A model generated the notes under the pieces. It made no database searches, was not told the DNA's origin, and worked only from the letters and a program-made list of their open reading frames with translations. Shown here piece by piece: positions 17,251-25,110 of a stretch of 64,000 nucleotides of DNA (positions are counted from its first letter, which is position 1; every line of letters begins with the position of its first letter). This stretch comes from Mycolicibacterium helvum (lineage in GTDB: Bacteria > Actinomycetota > Actinomycetes > Mycobacteriales > Mycobacteriaceae), in NCBI RefSeq assembly GCF_010731895.1, contig NZ_AP022596.1, positions 2,046,001 through 2,110,000 of the forward strand. Reading direction: 5' to 3'. A program made the position numbers and the translations under genes.

Positions 17251-18578
17251 GTGATGCGGTGCGCGACGCGCTCACCGCTGCGGTCGACATTGTGGCCGCT
17301 CTCGATTTCGACGCACTCGACCCGCCCGAACGCTTCGCAGCGTTGGAGCTGATCGAGACCCAGCAGCGTCGCCTGACGGCGATCTCACATGCCGGGGTGG
17401 CCAAGTTGGAGCAGTTCGAGGGCTGCCCGCCGGTGGGGATTGCGTTGGCTGATGTGTTGCGGATCAGTCCGCGGGAAGCGCGGCGGCGGATCCGCGACGC
17501 CGAGCAGTTGGCACCGCGGACGACGTTGATCGGGGAGCCGTTGGCGCCGGTGCTGAAAGAGACGTCGACGGCCTGGCGCGACGGGCAGCTTGATGGTGAG
17601 CATCTGCGGGTGATTCAGAAGTTCTTCCGCGACCTGCCCGATCACGTGCCCCCGGTTGAGGTCGAGAAGGCCGAGGCGTCGTTGGCAGAGCATGCCGTGA
17701 ATCTGCGGCCCGACCAATTGGAGAAGGTCGCCTACCGGCTGGCGCTGCATCTGAACCCGGGTGGCACGTTCTCCGATGAGGACCGGGCCCGCAAGCGCGG
17801 GTTCATGTGGTGTGGCGGCCAGCAGGTGGACGGGATGAGCGTGGGCCGGCTGATCGCCGACCCGGAGTTGCGCTCGGAACTGGACGCGTGGTTCGCGAAG
17901 TTCGCCGCCCCGGGTGTGCAACCCGCCGATGGGTCTCCGACCGTCACTCCCACTGACGAGGTGGCCGGGCGGGATCTGCGCAGTTATGGCCAGCGTCAGC
18001 ATGACGCTCTTAAAGCGCTGGTGCGCGGACAACTCGGGGATCCGAAGTTCGGTCAGCACAACGGCTTACCGGTCACGGTGATCGTGACCGCCACGCTGCA
18101 GGACATCCAGAACAAAACCGGACACGGGGTCACCGCCAGCGGAGTGGTGATGCCGATCTCGGACGTGATCCGCACGGGTGGCCACGCGTACCACTACCTG
18201 GCGCTCTTCGACGGAGTCAACGGACGGCCGTTGTGGCTGGGCCGCACCAAGCGGATCGCGTCTGCTGATCAACGAATCATCCTGCACGCCAGGGATCGTG
18301 GCTGCACTAGGCCCGGTTGTGATGCGCCCGGATATCACAGCGTGGTCCATCACGCCGCCCAAGACTGGAAGAACGGCGGCACCACCGATATCAACGACCT
18401 CACCCTGGCCTGCCCACCCGACAACCAACTCGTCGAAACCGGCGGCTGGGACACCCGAATACTGCCCAACGGTCAAACCGAGTGGATCCCACCACCCAGC
18501 CTCCCCATGCTCAAAGGCGGCACCAACACCTACCACCACCCCGAACGACTACTCCCCAAAGACGACGAGAAGGACTAG
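17241..18578 (+). CDS. 13E12-repeat family protein: DUF222 plus HNH endonuclease domain
   Basis: A 445-residue member of the 13E12/REP13E12 family common in mycobacteria. The DUF222 region covers roughly residues 30-330. The C-terminal HNH domain runs from CTRPGCDAPGYHSVVHH (paired cysteines and histidines for zinc) to NLT-type DINDLTLACPPDN. Function is not established; damage-inducible expression is supported by the SOS box over its start. It is a complete copy with no frameshift. Its stop overlaps the amidohydrolase stop by 4 bases in a convergent arrangement. These genes vary in copy number and location and act as integration targets in M. tuberculosis, so this copy may mark a mobile spot. 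Confidence 0.88.
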   Translation: MGSSDAVRDALTAAVDIVAALDFDALDPPERFAALELIETQQRRLTAISHAGVAKLEQFEGCPPVGIALADVLRISPREARRRIRDAEQLAPRTTLIGEPLAPVLKETSTAWRDGQLDGEHLRVIQKFFRDLPDHVPPVEVEKAEASLAEHAVNLRPDQLEKVAYRLALHLNPGGTFSDEDRARKRGFMWCGGQQVDGMSVGRLIADPELRSELDAWFAKFAAPGVQPADGSPTVTPTDEVAGRDLRSYGQRQHDALKALVRGQLGDPKFGQHNGLPVTVIVTATLQDIQNKTGHGVTASGVVMPISDVIRTGGHAYHYLALFDGVNGRPLWLGRTKRIASADQRIILHARDRGCTRPGCDAPGYHSVVHHAAQDWKNGGTTDINDLTLACPPDNQLVETGGWDTRILPNGQTEWIPPPSLPMLKGGTNTYHHPERLLPKDDEKD

Positions 18579-19873
18579 TCGATGACGTGCAGGTGCCCAC
18601 CGATGACGGTGGCGGTCACCAGACCGGCGTCGAGGGTGTCGAGCACCTCCGCGGGCGGGGCGGACAGCACACACAGATCTCCTGGTTGTCCGGCCTCGAT
18701 GGTCCGCGGTACATCGGGGCGCTCCGGATGCCCGACGAACAACTTCAGAGCCGTTGCGGCCGAGACACATTCATCGGCATTCAGCACCGTGCCCGTCGCG
18801 GCTGTGCGGTGCACCGCGGCGCGCATCGCCGCCCACGGGTCGGCGCCACCGAACGGCAGGTCTGTCGACAGCGCGACCCGCACCCCGGCCCCGAGTAACG
18901 AAGCCAGCCGCCAGAGCGCGGGCTGGTCGCCGGGTTCGACATCGGTGAGGTATTGGTCGCCACGTTCGGCGACGAAGTTGGGCTGGGTCACCACCAGTAC
19001 ACCGATGTCGGCGAGTTCGGCGATGGTGTCGGCGGGCACCACCGCAGCATGCTCGATACGGTCGCCGGGGCGGGTGCCCGCTGCCCGCAACGCGGCCAGG
19101 GTGACGACCAGTTGGCTGGCGGTCACGCAGTGCAGCGCGACGGCGCCGTTGTTCCTATGTCGTCCGGCAATCCATTCGGTCAGCTCGTCGAGATCCAACG
19201 AATCGTCATGCAGGATCAGCTTTCCCGGGGCCAGCCAGTGCACCCCCTGATGCAGTCCACCGTGCCGATGCTCCTCGGTCAGCGTCACGATGTCGTCAGC
19301 GCCCAGACCCGGCGTGGCATCGGTGACACCGGTGACGCCATAACCGAGGAGCCGGCGGCTGATCGCGGCCAGATTGGTGTCACGGCGCGCCACCGCATCC
19401 GACCAGCTGTCGTAACTGCGCAGCCTGCCGTCCGGGTGGTCGGGCAGGCCGACGGCGGCGAGGCCCGCCGAGTTGAGGAACCACAGCACGCCGCTGCGGT
19501 GCTGAATGCGCAGCGGCACAGCGTCGAACAGTTCGTCGAGCACCGACCGGTCCAGCGCTCCCGCGGCGGATTCGTGATAGCCGACCGCGCGGATCCAGCC
19601 GTCGACGCCGACCGGTGCTTTGGCTAGGACCTCGGCGAGTTCGGCACGGTTACGGACTTTCGCGGGGCCGACCTGAACTGAATCCAGTGCCGCCGCCGCG
19701 GCGCGCAGGTGCACATGGTGGTCGTGCAGGCCGGGGATCACGGTGCCGCCCGCGGCGTCGAATACTGTTTCGGCCGCCCGCGGGGCGAGCGCGTCGGCGA
19801 TCTCCTCGATCCGAACGGTCACCCGGATGTCGACGATCCGGCCATCCAACAGCTGGGCTCGCTGGATCAGCAT
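18575..19873 (-). CDS. Amidohydrolase family protein
   Basis: A 432-residue metal-dependent hydrolase. The N-terminal metal-binding motif is GLHDHHVHLRA near residue 50, a histidine-rich ligand block lies in ALHCVTASQL, DRIEHAAVVPAD holds another histidine, and STDLPFGGADPW carries the conserved aspartate. The C-terminal IEAGQPGDLCVLSAPP block closes the composite beta-sandwich. The start overlaps the CoA-transferase stop by 7 bases, so it is the last gene of the leftward run hydratase (21099-22112), CoA-transferase, amidohydrolase. That context suggests it prepares or finishes a substrate handled as a CoA thioester, but the substrate is unknown. Confidence 0.84.
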   Translation of the reverse strand: MLIQRAQLLDGRIVDIRVTVRIEEIADALAPRAAETVFDAAGGTVIPGLHDHHVHLRAAAAALDSVQVGPAKVRNRAELAEVLAKAPVGVDGWIRAVGYHESAAGALDRSVLDELFDAVPLRIQHRSGVLWFLNSAGLAAVGLPDHPDGRLRSYDSWSDAVARRDTNLAAISRRLLGYGVTGVTDATPGLGADDIVTLTEEHRHGGLHQGVHWLAPGKLILHDDSLDLDELTEWIAGRHRNNGAVALHCVTASQLVVTLAALRAAGTRPGDRIEHAAVVPADTIAELADIGVLVVTQPNFVAERGDQYLTDVEPGDQPALWRLASLLGAGVRVALSTDLPFGGADPWAAMRAAVHRTAATGTVLNADECVSAATALKLFVGHPERPDVPRTIEAGQPGDLCVLSAPPAEVLDTLDAGLVTATVIGGHLHVID

Positions 19874-21054
19874 GGCACCGAATTCCGTTGATCGACAAGG
19901 GCATCAACGGCGGCATTGTCCGCGCCGAGAGCAGCGGCCGGCGCGGCACGCGGCGGCAACGCGGGCGGGGCAGCCGACTTCGGGGCCTGCGACGGCGCGA
20001 TCGGCAGCGCCGCGTAACTCGCGGCGACGGCCGACATCGCCACCTCGACAATCTCGCCTCCGCCGCGGCGTAAGGAATACGCCGCCGCCAGCGCCGATTC
20101 CAGCCCGGTGAGCGGATCTGCGATGGCGTCGCCACAAAACACCGGCCCGCTTCCGCTGGTGCCCACCAGACCGCCCGCCACCGCGGCGTCGTCGCCGAAA
20201 GCAGCGCGCTGTGAGTCGGCCCCGTGCCCGCTGACCCGCAGCCACACCCTGCCGTCCGGGCCGGGAAGTGCTTCCGGGCTCAGGCCACGCCGGGCCAGCG
20301 CCCCGGGCCGAGAACCCTCGATGACGATATCGGCGGCCACCAGCAATGCCCGCAGACGGTCGTGATTGCGGTCGAAATCCACGGCATAGGAAAGCTTTCC
20401 GTGATTGATCCAATCGTAGAAAGCCTGGCCCCCGGCCCGGGTCCCGTCCGGGCGGGCCGGGCTTTCCACCTTGACCACGGTCGCGCCCGCGTCGGCGAGG
20501 AGCTGGCCGCACAGCGGCCCTGCCCACATCGATGACAGGTCGACCACCAAAAGTCCCGCCGCAGAGCGAGGTGCAGCCCGGCTTCCCCGCCGAGTCACGC
20601 GGGGCGGTGCGGCCGTCGTCTCTCCGAGCCGTGCCGCTGGCAGGCCCAGTAGCGCGGCCCGGTCGACGGCGTCATCGGCGTCGCGTGGGGCGGCCCACTG
20701 CGCGACCGTCGGCCAGGGGTCGTCGGGCACGGCGTCGGCCTCGACGAGGGCTGGGACGGCGGCGATGTCGTCGGGACGGGAGAGGGTCAGCGCCCACCAG
20801 CCGTCCCGCGTCGGCATCAGGCGAGTGGCGCCGCCGGCCGAGATTCGACCGTTGCGGTGCAATCCGAGAAGCGCGGCCCGGCCCGTCAACGCGCTGACGA
20901 CGTCCACCTGCACGCCCAGGTGCGCGGCGAGTTCGGCGGTGACGGCGTCGGCCCGGGCCAGCACCTCACCGCGTGAGTGGTCCGGCGGGCCGTCGGACAT
21001 GCCGGTCAGCCAGGCCAGCCCACTGCCCGCCCAGTCGCTGCCGGAGCTGTCCAC
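19867..21054 (-). CDS. CoA transferase, CaiB/BaiF (family III)-like, with unusual domain order
   Basis: A 395-residue protein. The canonical N-terminal CaiB block appears as VVDLSSMWAGPLCGQLLADA near residue 170 rather than near residue 10, followed by VIEGSRPGALARRGL and the FCGDAIADPLTGL block expected around the active site. The preceding 160 residues contain RLMPTRDGWWALTL, which reads like the small domain usually found C-terminal in the family. It starts at a GTG at 21054, 44 bases downstream of the hydratase gene on the same strand. The expected role is transfer of CoA between carboxylic acids. The partner acids are unknown. Confidence 0.75.
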   Translation of the reverse strand: MDSSGSDWAGSGLAWLTGMSDGPPDHSRGEVLARADAVTAELAAHLGVQVDVVSALTGRAALLGLHRNGRISAGGATRLMPTRDGWWALTLSRPDDIAAVPALVEADAVPDDPWPTVAQWAAPRDADDAVDRAALLGLPAARLGETTAAPPRVTRRGSRAAPRSAAGLLVVDLSSMWAGPLCGQLLADAGATVVKVESPARPDGTRAGGQAFYDWINHGKLSYAVDFDRNHDRLRALLVAADIVIEGSRPGALARRGLSPEALPGPDGRVWLRVSGHGADSQRAAFGDDAAVAGGLVGTSGSGPVFCGDAIADPLTGLESALAAAYSLRRGGGEIVEVAMSAVAASYAALPIAPSQAPKSAAPPALPPRAAPAAALGADNAAVDALVDQRNSVPC

Positions 21055-21098
21055 CCGACCATTGTTGCGCGCTACGCCTCATCGACGGCAGCGCGGGC

Positions 21099-22112
21099 TT
21101 AGAAGTGCAGCGCGGTGAACCGCCAGTCCAACACTTGACGGTCGTCACCTTCATCGGCCGCCGCGTAGACCAACGAGCGCAGGGTGAGCGCGCCGCCGCG
21201 GTCGCCAGGCAGTGCATCGGCCGCTTCAATGTGCAGCTCGCTATACAACGTGTCACCCTCGTGCACCGGGCCGGTGTGATCGCAGGACTGCCAGCCCAGC
21301 ACGGTCGCCAGGTTGGGCAGCAGCCGGCTGGCCTGAGCCAGCGCTATGCCGATGGTGTGCCCGCCGTACACCAACCGCTGCCCGCCGACCCGTGAATCAT
21401 GATGGGTGGCAGCGATGTTCAAGCTCAACCGGGCCAGCTCCGGTGCGGAGCTGACGACGTCGCCGGTGCTACGCAGGACCGAGCCGGCCATGTCGGGATA
21501 GAAATGCGGGCCGGGCACCCGTTCCCGGAAGGCGACCGCATTCCAATCGGCGGTCGGGTCCGGAGCGGGAGCCAGGTCGGCACCGATCTGCGATAGATCG
21601 TCGGCGCGACCGGTGTCGGCGGCGTCCGGGCTCAGCGGCAGCATCGCGCACCGATAGAAGTCCAACACCAGCCGGCCCACCTGGTCGACGGTGGTCATCC
21701 GCAGTGCCGCAAGGCCGGTCGCGGCACGACCGGGCTTGGCGGTGTTCTGGCGCAATCCGACCACTTCGGTGCGGGTGAAGATGGAGTCGCCGACGACCGG
21801 ATAGCGGTAGAACGTCAGGCCGCGATAGAACAGGTTGGCCTTGACCCGCTGGGTCACCAGCGTGCTCTGGCCGATCGCCACGTCGCACACCAGCGCCGGG
21901 TGAACCAACGGCGCATTACCGCCGACGACGACGTGGGCCAGCTCGGCGTCCAGCGACAACCGCATCCGATCGCCCAGGATCGCCTGGTGGGTGGCCGCAG
22001 CACCGGACGTCAACGTCATCGACGGCGCCCAGTCGAAGACTTGACCCACCACAAGGTCGTCGAAGTAGGGACCGCCCGGCTCGCCACCGCCAATATGGCC
22101 GTACAAAGTCAC
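21099..22112 (-). CDS. MaoC-like double-hotdog acyl dehydratase (Rv0216-like)
   Basis: A 337-residue protein, the same length as M. tuberculosis Rv0216, a double-hotdog R-hydratase-like protein. Two hotdog halves are evident: an N-terminal one with YFDDLVVGQVFDWAPS and a C-terminal one with YGGHTIGIALAQASRLLPN and VHEGDTLYSELHIEAADA. The expected role is hydration/dehydration of an enoyl-CoA. The GTG at 22112 is the start in frame; an out-of-frame ATG lies just upstream. It diverges from fadE3 across a promoter region with a 15-base repeat, one copy of which lies inside its first codons. CoA-transferase and amidohydrolase genes follow on the same strand. Confidence 0.82.
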   Translation of the reverse strand: MTLYGHIGGGEPGGPYFDDLVVGQVFDWAPSMTLTSGAAATHQAILGDRMRLSLDAELAHVVVGGNAPLVHPALVCDVAIGQSTLVTQRVKANLFYRGLTFYRYPVVGDSIFTRTEVVGLRQNTAKPGRAATGLAALRMTTVDQVGRLVLDFYRCAMLPLSPDAADTGRADDLSQIGADLAPAPDPTADWNAVAFRERVPGPHFYPDMAGSVLRSTGDVVSSAPELARLSLNIAATHHDSRVGGQRLVYGGHTIGIALAQASRLLPNLATVLGWQSCDHTGPVHEGDTLYSELHIEAADALPGDRGGALTLRSLVYAAADEGDDRQVLDWRFTALHF

Positions 22113-22162
22113 AGTCGTTCATCCTGGTGCTTCTCGCCGTCCCGTGTCAATATGGCCGTACA
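22091..22162. repeat. Direct repeat pair in the hydratase/fadE3 divergent promoter
   Basis: CAATATGGCCGTACA occurs at 22091-22105 and again at 22148-22162, in the same orientation with start points 57 bases apart. Its core TATGGCCGTA is nearly self-complementary. The first copy overlaps codons 2-7 of the hydratase gene; the second is 25 bases upstream of the fadE3 start. Two copies flanking a divergent promoter suggest binding sites for one regulator, possibly the GntR protein encoded at 23409. Confidence 0.5.
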
Positions 22163-22186
22163 TTTCCCAATCTTGGAGCGACCTTG

Positions 22187-23344
22187 GTGAGCACTGCACT
22201 CAACGACGAAGAAGCGATGCTGGTGGCGACGGTGCGGGCGTTCGTGGACCGCGACGTCAAGCCGACGGTGCGCGAGGTCGAGCACGCCAACACCTACCCC
22301 GAGGCGTGGATCGAGCAGATGAAGCGGATCGGCGTCTATGGGCTGGCGGTCAGCGAGCAGTACGGCGGTTCTCCGGTGTCGATGCCCTGCTACGTCGAGG
22401 TCACCCAGGAACTGGCGCGCGGCTGGATGAGCCTGGCCGGCGCGATGGGCGGGCACACCGTGGTGGCCAAACTGCTGGAGATCTTCGGCACCCAGGAACA
22501 GAAGCAGACCTACCTGCCAGCGATGGCTACCGGCGAGATGCGCGCCACGATGGCGCTGACCGAACCCGGCGGCGGTTCGGATCTGCAGAACCTGACCACC
22601 GTGGCCCGTCGCGACGGGAACGATCTGGTGATCAACGGGGCCAAGACGTGGATCAGCAACGCGCGCAGGTCCGGTCTGATCGCCCTGTTGTGCAAGACCG
22701 ACCCGCAGGCAACGCCACGGCACAAAGGCATCTCGGTGGTGCTCGTCGAATCCCCGACAGCAGGGCTGACGATCTCGCGGGATCTACCCAAGCTGGGCTA
22801 CAAGGGCGTCGAATCCTGCGAGCTGTCCTTCGACGACTGCCGCGTACCTGCCACGGCAATCCTGGGCGGCGAGCCCGGCCGTGGTTTCAGCCAGATGATG
22901 AAAGGCCTTGAGACCGGCCGCATTCAGGTGGCATCGCGGGCGCTCGGCGTGGCGACGGCCGCGCTGGAGGACGCGCTGGCCTACGCCCAGGAGCGGGAGA
23001 GCTTCGGCCAGCCGATCTGGAAGCATCAGTCGATCGGCAACTACCTGGCCGATATGGCCACCAAGCTGACCGCCGCCCGCCAGCTGACCCGCTATGCCGC
23101 GGAACGCTACGACAGTGGCGAGCGCTGCGATATGGAAGCCGGCATGGCCAAGCTGTTCGCCTCCGAAGTGGCGATGGAGATCGCGCTGGACGCGGTGCGC
23201 ATCCACGGCGGCTACGGCTACTCCACCGAGTACGACGTCGAACGATACTTCCGCGACGCGCCGCTGATGATCGTCGGCGAGGGCACCAACGAGATCCAAC
23301 GCAATGTCATCGCCAGTCAACTGGTCGCCCGCGGAGGCATCTGA
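22187..23344 (+). CDS. fadE3: Acyl-CoA dehydrogenase, FadE3-like
   Basis: A 385-residue acyl-CoA dehydrogenase. The FAD/substrate block MALTEPGGGSDLQNL is near residue 125, TWISNARRSG near 155, and the active-site and C-terminal blocks ESFGQPIWKHQSIGNYLADM and IHGGYGYSTEYDVERYFRDA are complete, ending in VGEGTNEIQRNVIASQL. The GTG at 22187 is preferred because GGAG lies 8 bases upstream at 22175-22178. Adjacency to an Rv0216-like hydratase on the opposite strand and to fadD4 matches Rv0215c. Its stop codon lies within a 29-base tandem repeat, beyond which the GntR regulator follows on the same strand. Confidence 0.86.
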   Translation: MSTALNDEEAMLVATVRAFVDRDVKPTVREVEHANTYPEAWIEQMKRIGVYGLAVSEQYGGSPVSMPCYVEVTQELARGWMSLAGAMGGHTVVAKLLEIFGTQEQKQTYLPAMATGEMRATMALTEPGGGSDLQNLTTVARRDGNDLVINGAKTWISNARRSGLIALLCKTDPQATPRHKGISVVLVESPTAGLTISRDLPKLGYKGVESCELSFDDCRVPATAILGGEPGRGFSQMMKGLETGRIQVASRALGVATAALEDALAYAQERESFGQPIWKHQSIGNYLADMATKLTAARQLTRYAAERYDSGERCDMEAGMAKLFASEVAMEIALDAVRIHGGYGYSTEYDVERYFRDAPLMIVGEGTNEIQRNVIASQLVARGGI

Positions 23345-23400
23345 TGCCGACATCAGCCGTGCGAGGCATCTGATGCCGACATCAGCCGTGCGAGGCATCT
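23334..23400 (+). repeat. 29-base tandem repeat with dyads at the fadE3-gntR junction
   Basis: A 29-base unit is present at 23334-23362 and again, identical, at 23363-23391, with a 9-base partial third copy at 23392-23400. Each full copy contains CTGATGCCGACATCAG (23341-23356 and 23370-23385), a 6-base perfect inverted repeat with a CCGA loop. The first copy spans the fadE3 stop codon. The dyads could be an RNA hairpin pair or a double operator in front of gntR. Confidence 0.75.
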
Positions 23401-23408
23401 AGCCGACC

Positions 23409-24164
23409 ATGAAACCCGAGCCCGCGTATCAGGTTCTACGGCAACGACTCCGCGACGAGATCGCCGCCGGGGCCTACCCCGAGGGGGTGCGGTTACCGAC
23501 GGAGTCCGAGCTGGTCGCCGAGCACGGACTGTCGCGGCAGACGGTGCGCCGGGCGTTCCAGGATCTGGTCACCGAGGGGGTGGTGTACCGGGTGCCGGGG
23601 CGAGGCACGTACGCGAATCGGGGGTATCGTCCGGCGGGCAGGAGCGCAGCGACCCGGGGGTATTTACGGCAGCTGGGTTCCATCGAGGACCTGATGAGCC
23701 TGTCCGAGGACACCACAATGGAAGTGTTGCAAGGCCTTTCGCGTCGTGTCGACGTGACCGCGGCCAGCCGGCTGCGACTGGATCACGACGTCGTTTACAC
23801 CGTGGTGTTCCGGCGGCTGCACGACGGTGTCCCGTTCGTGGTCACCACCGTGCACCTGCCCGAGCCGATTGCGCGGCTGGTGTTGGACTCGACCGAGCTG
23901 GCCGACGGCGCCGTCGGCACCAACACCGTCATCGGCGTTCTCGAGGCGCACCTCGATCACCCGATCGCCGAGGCAGCGCAGTCGATCACCGTGGCACCCG
24001 CCGACGAACTGGTCGCCCAGGCACTCGGCTGCTCCCCGGGACACTCGATGCTGCGGGTGGACCGGCTTTACTCCGATACCACCGGCACTCCGGTCGAGCT
24101 GTCGGTCAGCCACTTCCTGCCCGAGCAGTACACCTATCGGGTCACGCTGCGCCGCTCGGGCTGA
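23409..24164 (+). CDS. GntR-family transcriptional regulator, HutC subfamily (UTRA ligand domain)
   Basis: A 251-residue regulator. The winged helix-turn-helix spans residues 5-72 with GVRLPTESELVAEHGLSRQT and the wing VYRVPGRGTYANRG. The C-terminal UTRA-type domain, ending LPEQYTYRVTLRR, should bind a small effector. It lies 64 bases after fadE3 on the same strand, is preceded by tandem dyads, and is surrounded by fadE3, hydratase, CoA-transferase, enoyl-CoA hydratase and fadD4 genes. It is therefore the obvious local regulator, probably responding to an acyl-CoA or acid intermediate. The last 23 bases overlap the convergent enoyl-CoA hydratase gene. Confidence 0.88.
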   Translation: MKPEPAYQVLRQRLRDEIAAGAYPEGVRLPTESELVAEHGLSRQTVRRAFQDLVTEGVVYRVPGRGTYANRGYRPAGRSAATRGYLRQLGSIEDLMSLSEDTTMEVLQGLSRRVDVTAASRLRLDHDVVYTVVFRRLHDGVPFVVTTVHLPEPIARLVLDSTELADGAVGTNTVIGVLEAHLDHPIAEAAQSITVAPADELVAQALGCSPGHSMLRVDRLYSDTTGTPVELSVSHFLPEQYTYRVTLRRSG

Positions 24165-25095
24165 CCTCGTCGACCAGCCCCCATGCCAGCGCGGTGACCG
24201 GGTCGATCGTTCGACCCGATAGCACCAGATAGGCTGTGCGCCAACGCCCGATGCGACGGGTCACGCTCAGCGTGCCACCCGCTCCGGGAATCAAGCCCAG
24301 CATGAGTTCAGGCAACCCGAGCACCGCATCGGGCCGACAGCTGACCCAGCCGCAGAACGAGGCCATCTCCAGCCCGCTGCCCAGAACACGGCCGTGAATC
24401 TCGGCCCGGCAGGTACGGCCCAGCCGGCGGGTCAGTTCGTCGAGCGCGAGTGCGGGGCTGTGCCTGGTTCGGGCCAGATGCGCGGCAGCCGGATCGGCGA
24501 ACGTACCGAACTCGCCGAGATCCCCTCCGCTGCAAAAGGATGGACCGTTTCCGCCCAGGACCACCTCGGTGACGGTGCCGTCGAGCAGGGCGACGGTCAG
24601 TGCCTCAAGGAGAAGCGCGCGCGCATCGGTGCTGAATGCGTTGTGCCGCTTGACCCGATTGAACCGGATCCGCAGCGTGGCACCGTCACGCTCGGCAAGC
24701 ACCGGATCGGGGATGTCGGGCAGTTTGGCTGGGCCGCGCTCGGCCAGCCACCGGGCGAACTCGGGGCCCGCCTGCAGTGTCGAGTACGCCAATGATTCGG
24801 TGACGATCCCCGGCAGTGCGGGACCGGTCACGTCGACGGAGCGCAGCACGTCGTCGCAGACCGCGCTGGCATGCGGCCACCGCCGGCAACGTTCGCTCAG
24901 GTCGGCCACCGTATCGCTGACCGATTCCACCGTCACAAACCGGCGGTCTTCGTGCTCGGTATCGGTCAGCGCGAATGTCGCAGTATCAAGCCAGTATTCG
25001 CCCTCGGCCGTGGACGACTCCCCGATCGCGACGACGACGCCGGGCGGTCCCGTCACCCCGATCGGAGGCGGGTCGGAGAGGTCCACAATCAACAT
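24142..25095 (-). CDS. Enoyl-CoA hydratase/isomerase family protein with N-terminal extension
   Basis: A 317-residue crotonase-superfamily protein. The core begins near residue 130 (VLAERDGATLRIRFNRVKRHNAF), with the oxyanion segments PSFCSGGDLGEFGTF and HGRVLGSGLEMASFCG and the block GLPELMLGLIPGAGGT. About 125 residues precede the core, longer than standard members; they contain no motif I recognise. Two bases of active-site detail differ from EchA1, so it is probably not a direct paralogue in function. The gene lies 15 bases downstream of fadD4 on the same strand and should be co-transcribed with it. Confidence 0.82.
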   Translation of the reverse strand: MLIVDLSDPPPIGVTGPPGVVVAIGESSTAEGEYWLDTATFALTDTEHEDRRFVTVESVSDTVADLSERCRRWPHASAVCDDVLRSVDVTGPALPGIVTESLAYSTLQAGPEFARWLAERGPAKLPDIPDPVLAERDGATLRIRFNRVKRHNAFSTDARALLLEALTVALLDGTVTEVVLGGNGPSFCSGGDLGEFGTFADPAAAHLARTRHSPALALDELTRRLGRTCRAEIHGRVLGSGLEMASFCGWVSCRPDAVLGLPELMLGLIPGAGGTLSVTRRIGRWRTAYLVLSGRTIDPVTALAWGLVDEVSPSGAA

Positions 25096-25110
25096 CAGCC
25101 GAGCATTCCG

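Noticed and set aside
17241..18578. 13E12 gene as an insertion sequence
   Set aside because: It encodes a DUF222/HNH protein without inverted or direct flanking repeats that I can see; it is annotated as a gene only.
23334..23400. CRISPR-like array
   Set aside because: The units are directly adjacent with no spacers and only two complete copies; it is a tandem duplication.
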